DNA of 64,000 nt from Caenorhabditis remanei. Lineage: Eukaryota > Nematoda > Chromadorea > Rhabditida > Rhabditidae. The translations under genes and the position numbers were made by a program. Each line of letters opens with the position of its first letter. Position 1 is the stretch's first letter. The stretch lies in assembly GCF_010183535.1 (NCBI RefSeq), contig NC_071331.1, positions 20,522,001 to 20,586,000 on the forward strand, written 5' to 3'. Of the stretch, positions 41,667 through 55,000 are shown in pieces. The notes beneath the pieces are model-generated. The model made no database searches. It saw only the letters and a list, made by a program, of their open reading frames with translations, and had not been told where the DNA came from.

Positions 41667-43088
41667 TATTTTTCTTTTTTCTTCTTTTGCTTTAAGTTTT
41701 AACTGATTTCTGATGGATGATCAGTCGTGTTAGAGTAATTTTCAATGTTCCAGATGTGTGAAAATCGAGAAAAAGCATAAACATTCAGAAAAATCACCGA
41801 AAAATGTGGAAAACCCTCGAAAATCCAAAAGTCTAGCTTTAAGGAGCCCCATAAGAATGAGTTGTAGGTCAAACCTGAGCATTTAAAAGCCATCTGACTC
41901 AAGCCACGCCCCCTACTCTCTCCGCTTTTTTGAGATTCGAAGGGGGCGGGGCCTGGTAGGCCTTTTTATGATTTTTATAGATTTTTCCTGAAGATTTTCT
42001 AGTTTTCTACGATTTCAGCAAGATTTTTAAGCATAGCAAGTGAAAAATGCAAAAAAAAAAGAACTGTTGAAATTTTTTTTTCGAAATCTGAAATTTTTTT
42101 TAAGTAGCTCAAATTTTTTCCACTAAAACCAATTTCATCTGATTTTTTTCTGGTTTTTTCTATCAATTTACTCTCGAATTCCCACGTTTTCTCCAATTAA
42201 AACCTCCTCCTTCTCCCGGCCGCCGTCCTCTCCGCTCTTCTCCGCCGGAGTCAGCAAACGCGCTCCATTGAGAACGCTCTATTTGCGAAGGGGAAACACC
42301 GAGATTTGGGGACTTTTATGGTTTTTTGTACGTTTTTAGCGAGTTTTTCGTGGTTTTTGATAAAAAAAATTGAGGAAAATCACGATAAAATGACGAAAAC
42401 AATGGTATTTTATCAATTTTCCATGTTTTCCGGTGGATTTTAGTTGGATTTGCGGTTTTAAGGAAGACTATAGAGTTTTTATCGATTTTGTGCGAATTTA
42501 TGAGTTTTTCGGGGTTTTTTCAAAAAAATAAAACTGAAAATCAGCAGTAAATCGTATAAACCAGTCAAACAAAGATTTGTCAAACTTTTTTCTCCAATTT
42601 TGGTGATTTTCAGCAGTTTTTTGAGGACTCAACACTGAAAAATAGTAAAAGCTAATTTTTCTACTAATTTTTCCTTTTTAATCGCAGAAAATCGATGAAT
42701 TTTCAGCAGTTTCAGTGAATTTCAGCACTTTCAGCTAATTGTGGTACGGTACGCAAACCGTAACCCGCTGAAAACTTTTATACACGCCTTGTGTACTTTT
42801 AATGCATTAAACTTGACGACAATTATTTTAAAATCATCTTTGGAGATTTTTTGAAAGTTTTCACTCGAATTTTCCCATTTTCCCTCAATTTTCCCACCGG
42901 AAATACCAAATTTCACTCGAAAATCTCGATTTTCTCATCAAAATCATCGTTATCTCATCAATTTCCCGTCAAAAAGCGATTCGTTTCGCCCCGAAAAGCG
43001 GGCAATTAAAATGCGCACCGGAAATACTCAATTTTTATCGCTTTTTCCTCTTTTTATTCAAATTTTTTCACGATTTTCAGGAAGACGA

Positions 43089-46000
43089 ATGGATCGGGCC
43101 GGTTCGAGCAAAGTAGGGAAACATTTTTTTCGGGGAAAATCGAAAAAACAATAATTTTTTGATTTTTTAGAATCCAGATGACCCTGGAAGGGCGTTCGAT
43201 GAGAATCAGGCGAAGAAGGTGCCAGATGAGACGCCGCCGAGAAAAAGGGAGAGAAAGAATGAAGATGTAAGGGACACAATGTGTGGAGAAATATCAAAAA
43301 TTCTGATTTTTCGAAATTTTTTTCAAATAAAATCTGATTTTCAACTTTTCAGCTCAAAAACTGGCAGAAAACGGTCAAAATTTGAAGATTTAAGCTTGCT
43401 AACCAAGTTTTTAGCTGAAAAAAGAATTAGAACCCGAAATTTCTGACTGTGGAAATACAAATATTCTGATTTTTCGAAATTTTTTTCAAAAAAATCTGAT
43501 TTTCAGCTACAAAAAACACTTTTTCTGGCTCAAAAACGGGCGGAATACTCGTTTTTGTCGTCGAAAATTGGAGTTTTTAGCCTGCTAACCAAGTTTTTAG
43601 CTTAAGTTTTCCCTTTTCACTGGAAAAGTCATTTGGGACACTATTTTCAGCCATTTAACCCAATTTTAGGCATCGAAACCATGTTTTTCTTTATGAATCA
43701 ATACAAAAGTGACTTTTTTGGCTGAAAAAAGAGTAAAAACTCAAAATTTCTGTCAAAAATCATTAAATCGAGAAAATTCTGGTCTGAAATCAGTTTTTGA
43801 GCATTAATTTCAGCATTTTTACCCAATTTTTAACGAAAATTCTTTGAAAAGTGACAGTTTTTATGTAAAAGTATAGTTTTCGGCTCAAAAAACCAATTTT
43901 TACGCTGAAAATTCTATTTCGAACTTGTTTTTCAGCTAAAAAGTGGATTTCCAGTTGAAAAATCATGTTTTTACCTCAAAATTCGCTGAAAACCTGTATT
44001 TTGACCAAAAATTGGCACTTTTTGTCATAAAAACATTGTTTTTGGCTGAAAAAAGAATTAGAACCCGAAATTTCTGACTGTGGAAATACAAATATGCTGA
44101 TTTTTCGAAATTTTTTTCAAAAAAATCTGATTTTCTGCTACAAAAAACACTTTTTCTGGCTCAAAAACGAGCGGAATACTCGTTTTTGTCGTCGAAAATT
44201 GGAGATTTTAGCCTGCTAACCAAGTTTTTAGCATTAATTTACCCTTTTCACTGAAAAAGTCATTTGGGACACTATTTTCAGCTTTTTAACCCATTTTTAG
44301 GCGTCAAAACCATATTTCTCTTAATTTTTTAATCTCTTTGTCATATAAACACCGTTTTTGACTGCAAAAAGAGTCAAAACTGGAAAATCTAGCCAAAAAT
44401 CAATTTTAATATAATTTTCAACCTTTTTATCTCAATTTAACCTTTAAAATCGCATTTTTTGTCGAAAATTCTTTGAAAAGTGATCATTTTTATCGTAAAA
44501 ACCGTCAAAAATCAATGCTGATTTGCAGAATTTTAAAAATTCTGACTTAAAATCAATTTTTGAGCTGAAAACCCGTTCTCCAGCTAGCTTACCACTGAAA
44601 AAGTGGATTTCCAGTTTAAAAATCAAGTTTTTTTTACCTGAAAACCTGTATTTTGACCAAAAATTCACATTTTTGTGAAAAAACTCAAAATTTGGAACAT
44701 TCTGGCGCGAAAAATTCACTGAAAAGTGACATTTTTGGTATAAAAACACTATTTTTGGCTGAAAAAGATGAAAAAAAAACAGTTTTTTGTCGAAAACCGG
44801 AATAACCAATTTTCGAGCTCAAAAGTCCCCCCGAGAGTAGTTTTTTAGCTAAAAATCAGATTTTTTATTGAAAATTCCCATTTTTTCACTCAAAATCGTA
44901 CTAATCTCTTTGGGAATGTCAAAAAATGAGCTTTTTGGCTCAGAATCTATGAAAAACGTGATTTTTCGTCGAAAATTCGCTGAAATGTGTACTTTTTGAC
45001 ACAAATGTGAAAAAAAACCGCCGATTTTCGACCTTAAAATAGGTTTTTACGCTAAAAATCCTCTTTCCGACTAGATTTTCGGCTGAAAAAGTGGATTTTC
45101 AAAAACTATACTTTTACATAAAAACTGTCAATTTTCAGAGAATTTTCGTTAAAAATAGGGTAAAAATGCTGAAACTAAAGCTCAAAAACTGATTTCAGAC
45201 CAGAATTTTCTCGATTTATTGATTTTTGACAGAAATTTTGAGTTTTTACTTTTTTTCAGCCAAAAACAATGTTTTCATTGATAAAAATGCCAATTTTGAA
45301 GCTTGAAATTGGATTAAATGGCTGAAAATGATATCCTAAATGATATTTACTGTTAAGAAGCTGAATTGAAGCTAAAAACCAGGTTAGAAAGGTGAAATTT
45401 GCAATTTTCGACCGTTTTTTGCTAGTTTTTCAGCTGAAAAAGTGGATTTCCAGTTGAAAATCATGTTTTTTACCCCAAAATTTGCTAAAATGATAAAAAA
45501 TTCCCCATTTTTTCACTCAAAATACCCCTTACCATACTTGCAACGGGCCGGGCCGGGCCGTGACGAGAATTTCCAAGGCCCGGCCCGGCTGAAAAATTTG
45601 AACTGAAATTTTGAACGAAAATTTGAATTTTTTTTGATTTTTTTCCCAAAAATGTCGAATTTTTGACTATACTTCAGAATTCAATCAAAAGATAGTTATG
45701 CATCAAAAAATTGAAGTTTTTAATGTAAAATTTCAAAAAATTTGGTAAAAAATAGGTACCTTTTTTTTGAAGCCGGGTCTTCGGGCCTTGCCGGGCCTTG
45801 AAAATTCTCTACCGGCCCGGCCCGGGCCGGGCCGGGCCGTAAATTTGCAAGTATGCCCCTTACTAATCTCTTTTGGAAGCTTTTGAAGGATATTCCGGAA
45901 GATTCGGATGACGAAGACAATCGAGCAGACATTGGCGGATCAAGAAACTATCCAACGGCATTATGGAATAGACTGAAGAATCCACCCAACAATAGACCAA

Positions 46001-49000
46001 CTATCGATGTGTGGGAATTCAAAATGGTAATGAAAAAGAGAGGAAATTGGAGGAAAAATGACAATTTTAACCTAAAATTGCCTAAAATAACAAGTTTTGA
46101 GCAGTTTTTGCCATCAAAATGCTTAAAAATAGCGTTTAAACTCAGAAAATACATGAAAATGGAGAAATTTGATGGTGTTTTGATGAAAACGGACTCAAAT
46201 TGGTCTGAAAACGCTATTTTTGGGTTTTAACGCTATTTTAAGCCATTTTGATGAGAAAAACTCTTCATTTTGAGCATTTTTTGACAAAAATCGTGTTGAA
46301 AGTTCCTGAAAATTGTCATTTTAGCTCCGGGACATTCCGCAACGAATTTTAGCGCTAGTTTAGCATAAAATTGCTCAAAATGAAGAGTTTTGAACAGGTT
46401 TTGCTACCAAAATGCTCAAAATAGCGCTGGCGTGACGTTTGGCGCGTTTTTAGAGCTGAAAATTGGGTTTTCGGGTGGTTTTAGCTTAGATAATGAGCAT
46501 TTTCCATTTTCTTGACTCAAATCGAATGAAAATCGGTTTTTAGATACTCCTAGACTCATTTTCTGTAATTACAAAAAAAGCAAAAAGGATTGATCACTGG
46601 AGGAATTGAACCCTGGTTGTTTTTTTGATAGGTCACCTGTCTACCTCAACCACTCGGCCACCACTTTTTTGAAAATTTTAAGAAAATTATGCACTTTTGA
46701 ATTTTTTTGTATTATAGGAGTAATAAAAGTTGAATTTCATGTTTTTGGCGTCCTTGTGACTGATGAAACCTTTTCTAGGCCAGTTTTAGACCTCAAAACT
46801 TTAAAATTTGAATTTTTAACTGAAAACTAGAAATTCAGATAGTTTTTTAACATTTCCAGACTCATTTCCAATAACTTCAAAAAAGCAAAAAAGATTTACC
46901 ACCAAGAGGGTTTGAACCCTGGTTGTTATTTTGATAGGTCACCTGTCTACCTCAACCACTCGGCCACCACTTTTTTTGAAAATTAAGAAAATTCTGCTTT
47001 TTTGTCGAATGTTTTGTGTTTTAGTGGTATTTTGAGGGTTTTTGACACTTTTGGATTTGAAAAAACCATTTCTAGGCAAGTTTTATGCTTCAATACTTTG
47101 AAAACTAGCTGAAAACTAGCCATATCTGAAATTCAGATAGTTTTTAACATTTTCAGACTCATTTCCAATCATATCAAATTAAGCAAAAAAGTTTTGTCAC
47201 CAAGAGGGTTTGAACCCTGGTTGTTATTTTGATAGGTCACCTGTCTACCTCAACCACTCGGCCACCACTTTTTTAAAAGAAAATTTAAAGAAATTTCTGG
47301 ATTTTTCGAATTTTTTCAGTATTTTAGGAGTAATAAGAGTTGAATTTCATGTTTTTGACTTTTCTGGGCCAGTTTTAGACATGTTTTCGGAAAGACGTTT
47401 TTTTGTTGATTTTTCGGATAAAATTTCTGGTGGTCCCCTTTCTGACTTCTTAAACAATACATTATCTGAAAGTTTGAGTCGAAATTCTTCATTTTTCCTG
47501 AAGTTTCCACCCAAAAACTATAATTTTCACAATTTTCAGGACGGAGAAGTGGTCACGATGACGTTTACATGTGATGGAGAGAAGTATCCAATGTATTTCA
47601 CACCGAGAAGTGCTATGTGAGTTTCTCGAGATGAAAGAGGCTGGAATTGGTGTTGAAACTCTGAATTTTCAGCTACAATTATGAATTTCTGGCAGATATT
47701 CTGATTTGAACACAATTTTCATGTTTTTTGAGCTCAAAAACTCAATTTTTACACATTTTGAAGTTCAAATTCGAAATTTTCAGCCAAGAAACCGTTTTTT
47801 TAGCTGAAAAACTCGATATTATCCCTTGGAAATCGAATTTTTCAACTAAAAAAACCATACTTGCAACGGGCCGGGCCGGGCCGTGACGAGAATTTCCAAG
47901 GCCCGGCCCGGCCCGGCCCGAAGGCCCGGCTGAAAAATTTGAACTGAAATTTTGAACGAAAATTTGAATTTTTTTGAATTTTTTTGATTTTTTTCCCAAA
48001 AATGTCGAATTTTTGACTATACTTCAGAATCCAATCAAAAGATAGTTATGCATCAAAAAATTGAAGTTTTTAATGTAAAATTTCAAAAAATTTGGTAAAA
48101 AATGGGTACCTTTTTTTGAAGCCGGGCCTTCGGGCCGGGCCGGGCCGGGCCTTGAAAATTCTCTACCGGCCCGGGCCTTCGGGCCTTGCCGGGCCGGGCC
48201 GTAAATTTGCAAGTATGAAAAAAACAGTAGTTGTCAAGGCCCGGGCAAATTGGCGCGAAAGGCAAATTTTCAAATTTTTTGAATTTTTTTCAAATGTTTT
48301 CACGAAAAAGTCAAATTTTCGACTACCATTCAGAATTAGAAGAAATTCTGAAAAATCATCAAAAATTGAAAAAATTTCGGAAAAAAACTGGAAAAAAGGT
48401 CATTTTTGAAGCCGGACCTTGACAACTATGTAAAAAACGGTTTTTGGGCTGAAAAATGCATTTTCAGCCTCAAAAAATCTGAAATTTTCTCTCTTTCAGT
48501 GACTACCAAATGCGTTCCGGCTACTGGATTCCCCGTCACAATCCAATGTTCGCCGCGTTGAGAACTCGAATCTATTCACTTCCAAAGAATACAACATTCA
48601 ATCGACTTGTTTTCTCTGTTAGTAGAGTTGGAACGGATGAAAATGACTGAAAAATGACAATTTTTGGCTCAAAAATCGTAAAAACGACTGAAAAATGACA
48701 ATTTTTGAGTCAAAAATCATTAAAAAGACCGAAAATGACCAAAAAATGGGAATTTTCGGCTCAAAAATCGTGAAAAATATTTGAAAAAAAAGCAGTTTTT
48801 GGCTCAAAAGTCATGAAAAATGACTGAAAATAGCTGAAAATAGTCGATTTTCAGCTCTAAAACTTCACAAAATTGTCAGAATTCAGATTTTTTCACAATT
48901 TTATAAAGTTTTGGAGCTGAAAACCGAGAATTTCAGATATTTTCAGTCATTTTTCATGATTTTTGAGCCAAAAACTGTCATTTTCAGCGATTTTCAGCCA

Positions 49001-52000
49001 AAAACTTATTCAAATTCTCAATTTCAGAACACTCCTGAATGCGAGGCCGAAGATTGTCTTATCGAATTCATGTTTATCAAAAAATGGACGTGTAAACAGG
49101 TAAGAGAACACGCGTCAAAGGTGCGCCAGAAATTGGATTTTCGTCCAAAAACACAAAGTTTCAAACGCGCCATTGGTGCCACAGCCTGTGATCTCGAGAA
49201 AACGCGTCCCCGACACCCCAGACAACTCTTTTTGTGCTCCGAAACGCGCCAAAGGTGCCCCAGTCTGTGATTTCGAGAAAACGCGTCTCCGACACCCCAG
49301 CCAACTCTTTTTGTGCTTCGAAACGCGCCAGAGGTGCCCCAGCCGATTTTTTCTAAAATCTCGTTTTATTGAGTCCGGAAGAAAAAATGCGTCTACGGTG
49401 CGCCAGTTTCTAGTTTTTTAAACCAAAATTTCTCCAAAAATCTTGAAATGCGCGGCTCAGGCGCCCCAGCTACTCTCCAAATGAGTCGAAATTTTGTCAT
49501 TTTTGTGCTCTAAAATCTATTTTTTCTTCTCGAATTATGCGTTTTTACATAGTTTGGGTCACTTTTTGTGCTTCGAAACCTATAAAAGCTCCCATAATCC
49601 AAAAAACGCGCCAGCGGTGCCCCAGCCATATTCCAAATCCCATTTTATTGAGTCTGGAGGAAGAAAAACGCGTCTTCGGCGCGCCAGACTGTCGTCGATT
49701 CAGTTTTGAGAATGCGCCAGAGGTGCCCCAGACACCTTTTCAATCAAAAATTCAAAACGCGGCTCAGGCGCCCCAGCTACTCTTCAAATAAGTTGAAATT
49801 TCGTTACTTTTGTGCTCTCTAAAATCTATTTTGAACTCTAATAAACGCGCGTCAGAGGTGCCCCAGACTCAACTGTTTTAGGCGTTTTTACATGCGAAAA
49901 ACGCGCCTCAGGCGCCCCAGACTCTGTCCAATTTACCAAAAAACCCCAATTTTATTCAAAATTTTTTGAATTTTCCAATTTTTTTTTCCATTTTTTCCAT
50001 TTTCAGTTGGAATACACTATTTGTACGGAATTCAATCAACCTCAACACCTTCGTAAACTCGTCCATATGTTTAAACCAATGGATATTACTGTAACTCTTA
50101 ACTTTGGTCCATACAGCCCACCGAATCATCCGAATCACGGAGAAGTCGCTGTTCACAATCATTTGGCCGCTTGTTTCGATACAACTGTCGAATTGGAAAA
50201 AGATTTCCGTGTGGATTGTGCGAATGCGTTGAATGGTTAGTGAGAAATGACTGAAAATTGATAAAAATTGGCTTAAAATGTGGATTTCGAGCTGAAATTT
50301 ATGAAAAATCGACTGAAAAGTGGATTCTGGAATGGAAATTCATGAAAAATCGGCTGAAAATAGATTTTGAGCTTAAATTAAAAAAAAAAGGTTGAAAATA
50401 TGAATTTTGACCCAAAATCGATGAAAATCGGCTGAAAATCTGCACTTTGATCTAAAATCTATAAAAATTGATGAAAATTGGCGGTTTCCTGCTGAAATCT
50501 GGAAATTTTATAAATTTTCGAGTGTAGGTTTATCAAAATCCAATGAAAAATTCAAATTTTTGAACGCGTCTGAGTGAAGATTTGTCAAAAATCCATTGAT
50601 TTTGAGCTAAAATAAGCCAGAATAATTTTTAAACGCGTCCGAGGCACGCCAGATGAGAAAACTGAACATTCTCTGAGTTTCAGCTCTGAATTACGATATT
50701 TCGGACTATTTTCAGCGAAAAATTGCAGAAATCAAACAGAAAATATGTTAACTTCAGATTGATATGTCTCAAAACCGAAATCATTAAAATTGATAGGAAA
50801 TGGCTCAATTTATTCAGAAATCACAGTTTTTTTGCAATTTTGAGTGAATTCTGCACTAATATTGACTGAAAATGAAGATTAATTGATAAATCTAGAGACA
50901 TATAGGGACATTTGGAGCTGAAAATGACACTTTTCGTTATTAAAAACTGAAATTTTCATGAAAATTCGGAAATTCCAGCCCTAATTGCCCCTAATTACCC
51001 CACCACCCAATTATAAACCGTTTCGTTAAGAGGTTACAGAACAACAAAAGAAGGAATTACAACATTTATATGGAGAGGCGGGTCGTGGAAAAGCATTCGG
51101 AGTTCAAATGCTTCGAACACTCACTGCACTTCGGAAGTTCGTTGTGATGATGGCCGATAAGAAAATGGCACAGACGAAGGGATTGAGCGTCAGAAAATTC
51201 ATTGTCAAGTGAGTTTTCAGTGCGAAAAACGCGGAAAAATCATGTTTTTAAGCTATTTTTGACTGTTTTCCAGTTAAAAACGCAAAAAATTGACTGAAAA
51301 TGCTGAAAAATGGCTGAAATTTGAGTTTTTTGGGTCAAAAATGACCTGAAAATCGCATTTTCAACCTTTTTTCCACTAGAAAATGACTGAAACTGCAGTA
51401 AAAATTGATGGAATTCAAGTTTTTAGCTGAAATTGAATGCTTTTGGCAGAATTTATATGTGAATTTCAGTCAGAAATGTGATATTTCAACTCAAAAATGC
51501 CTTTTTTGAGTGATTTTTGGCAATTTTTCCGTCATTTCATACTTGAAAATCGAAAAAATTGGGAAAAATTTGACTGAAAATGCTGAAAAATGGCTGAAAT
51601 TTGAGTTTTTTGACTCAAATCGAGCTGAAAATTGCTTTTTCAGTCTTTTTTTCTTACAGAAAATGACTGAAAATGCTGAAAAATAGCTAAAATTCTGGAT
51701 TTTTGATCCGAAATTGAGTGTTTTCGGCAGAATTTTATATAAATTTCAGTCAGAAATGTGAAACGAAACGATTTTCGAGTATGAAATCACTAAAAAAAAT
51801 GGATTTTTGAATTGAAATTTCACATTTCTGACTGAAATTTTTATAAAATTCTGCTGAAAACACTCAATTTCAGCTCGTAAAATCCAGAATTCCATCGATT
51901 TTTAATGCATTTTCAGCCATTTTCTGGTGGAAAAAAGGTTGAAAATGCGATTTTCAGATCATTTTTGACCCAAACAATTCAAATTTCATCAAATTTTCAG

Positions 52001-55000
52001 CATTTTCAGTCAATTTTTTTCTAAACTGTTTCAAAAATGCCCCAAAAATCACTGCTTTCCCTCTATTTTCAACGATTTTTTCCAACTAAAAACGCGCCGC
52101 AGGCACCCCAGTCTCTGTCCAATAATTCTTGATTTTCAGTGGTCCAACTCATGACAAATTGTGTCCAAAACTGCAAATGCTATTCAAAGACGAAGGAATG
52201 GAAGAGGGAAATAAAAAACGAATCGCCTATGCGAATGGAGATAAGGTACGCGTCCAAAGGCACGCCAGACACCGGAATTTGAAAAATCTTGTTTTTAGGC
52301 TCAAATTTTGATTCAGAAACTGCTTTTTTTTAACTTTAAACGCGCCAAAGGCGCCCCAGATTCTCAAAAGCGCCAGAGGCACGCCAGATTTACTGAAAAT
52401 CTCATCAGCGCGCCGCAGGTGCACCAGCTTTCGGAAAACACCGATTTCTATGATAAAAAATTGATTTTTGGTCGATTTTCCACCTAAAACAATTCAATTT
52501 TCCCTCCAAATCCGTGATTTTTGTCAATTTTTCCGTCATTCTGTACTTGAAAATCGGGAAAAATCGGGAAAAATTGACTGAAAAAGCTGAAAAATAGCTG
52601 AAATTTGAGTTTTTTGGGTCAAAAATCAAGCTGAAAGTGATTTAAAAAAGCGCCAGCGGCACGCCAGTTTCACTGAAAATCTCACTGATTTCTGTTATAA
52701 AACTCGGTTTTCAGTCAATTTTCCACCTAAAATCATTCAATTTTCCCTTCAATTTTGATGAAAAGCGCGCCGCAGGTGCACCAGCCTTTGCAAAAAACTG
52801 ATTTTTCACGGATTTATATGACAAAAAAGTGATTTTTAATCGATTTTCCACCGAAAATCATATAATTTTCCCTTCAATTCTGATGAAAAACGCGCCAAAG
52901 GCACGCCAGATGAGTTAGTTGAATAATCTCGTTTTTCGGCTCAAAATTTGATTCAAAAACTGAATTTTTTGATTTGAAACGCGTCGGAGGCGCCCCAGAT
53001 TCTCAAAAGCGCCAGAGGCACGCCAGATTCACTGAAAATCTCATCAGCGCGCCGTAGGTGCACCAGCCTTCGCAAAAAACTGATTTCTATTATAAAAACT
53101 CGGTTTTCAGTCGATTTTCCACCCAAAATCATTCAATTTTCTCTCCAATTCTGATGAAAAACGCGCTAAAGGTGCGCCAGATTCCCTGAAAATCTCATCA
53201 GCGCGCCGGAGGCACGCCAGCCTTAAAAAAAAAAAACTCATTTTTCACGGATTTCTATGATAAAAAATCGGTTTTTAGTTGGTTCCCAGTGGATTTCCAC
53301 CCAAAATCATTCAATTTTCCCTCCAATTCGTGATTTTTGTCAATTTTTCTGTCATTTCGTACTTGAAAATCGGGAAAAATAGGAAAAAATTGACTGAAAA
53401 TGCTGAAAATAGGTGAAATTTGGGTCTTTGACTCAAAAATCAAGGCTTTATCTGAAAAGTTTAAAAAAAGCACCAAAGGCACGCCAGATTAACTGAAAAT
53501 CTCATCAGCGCGCCGTAGGTGCCCCAGCTTCGCAAAAGATTGATTTCGATTATAAAAACTCGGTTTTCCACCCAAAATCATTCAATTTTCTCTCCAATTC
53601 TGATGAAAAACGCGCTAAAGGTGCGCCAGATTTACTGAAAATCTCATCAGCGCGCCGGAGGCACGCCAGCCTTCAAAAAAAAACTCATTTTTCACGGATT
53701 TCTATGATAAAAAGTCGATTTTCCAGTAGATTTCCACCCAAAATCTATCAATTTTGCAGATATTTGTGTGTGTTCGAAGTGAGATGCGTCGTGCTTATAA
53801 ATATACGTTGGCAATGCCTGCGACCGCATTCAAAATGCACATTGGAAACGATCAGCTGCTCACTTTCACCAAAACAGTCGGAACTTTTCATTGTCTTTTC
53901 CGAACGAATGTCGACGAGAGAGGAGTTGTTCAGTTGATATCGGTAAGAAAGAAAACTCGAGAAAAATAGGGAAAAATTGATTGAAAACGCTGAAAAATGG
54001 CTGAAATTTGAGTTTTTTTGGGTCGATAATGAGCTAAAAATCGCATTTTCTTCTAGAAAATGACTGAAAATGCAGCTGAAATTGAATGTTTTTTGCAGAA
54101 TTTTATATAAATTCCAGTCAGAAAAGTGAAGTTTCAACTCAAAAATCCATTTTTGAGTGTTTTTTGGCAAATTTTCCGTCATTTCGTACTCTAAAATCGA
54201 GAAAAATTGGAAAAAATTGACTGAAAATGCTGAAAAGTAGCTGAAATTTAAGTTTTTTGGGTCAAAAATGATCTGAAAATCGTATTTTCAACCTTTTTTC
54301 CACTAGAAAATGACTGAAAATGCTGCAAAATATAGCTGAAATTCTGAGTTTTCAGCAGAATTTTATAAAAATTTCAGTCAGAAATGTGAAATTTCAACTC
54401 ATTTGGCAATTTTTCCGTCATTTCGTACTCTAAAATCAAGAAAAATTGTAAAAAATTGACTGAAAATGCTGAAAAATGATTGAAATTTGGGTTTTTTGTG
54501 TTAAAAATCGCATTTTCAACCTTTCTTCCTCCAGAAAATGACTGAAAATTCATTAAAAATAGCTAAAATTCTGGATTTTTGAGCTGAAATTCTGATTTTT
54601 CGACAGAATTTTATATAAATTTCAGTTAGAAATGTGAAACGAAACGATTTTCGAGTATGAAATTACTCAAAAAATGTGTTTTTGAAATGAAATTTCACAT
54701 TTCTGACTGAAATTTATATAAAATTCTGCTGAAAACTCAGAATTTCAGCTCAAAAATCCAGAATTTCAGTTATTTTTAATGAATTTTCAGTCATTTTCTG
54801 TAAGAAAAAAGGCTGAAAATGCGATTTTCCGCTCATTTTCGCCCCAAAAACTCAAATTTCAGCTATTTTTCATCATTTTCAGTCAATTTTTTCTTATTTT
54901 TTTAAATCAAAAAATGCATTTTTGAGTGATTTTTGCCAATTTTTCCGTCACTTTATTCTCGAAAATCGAGAAAATGATGAAAAATTTCACTTTTTTGCTT

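Larger units (their letters stand above)
38951..43088. promoter_or_regulatory. Divergent 5' region of GDNF-receptor-like and unknown gene
   Basis: This 4.1-kb region separates two divergent starts. It has a likely promoter block at 39690-40030 with CTTTTATATATCG, CACACACACAC and CTGCGTCTCTCTACTCTCTC. A second non-repetitive block at 41160-41460 contains GAGAGACGCAGAG. A GC-rich stretch at 42215-42265 (CCGGCCGCCGTCCTC) lies nearer the plus gene. tRNA-like copies at 39396-39604, 40276-40961 and 41554-41666 lie between. No coding exon is seen. Confidence 0.45.
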
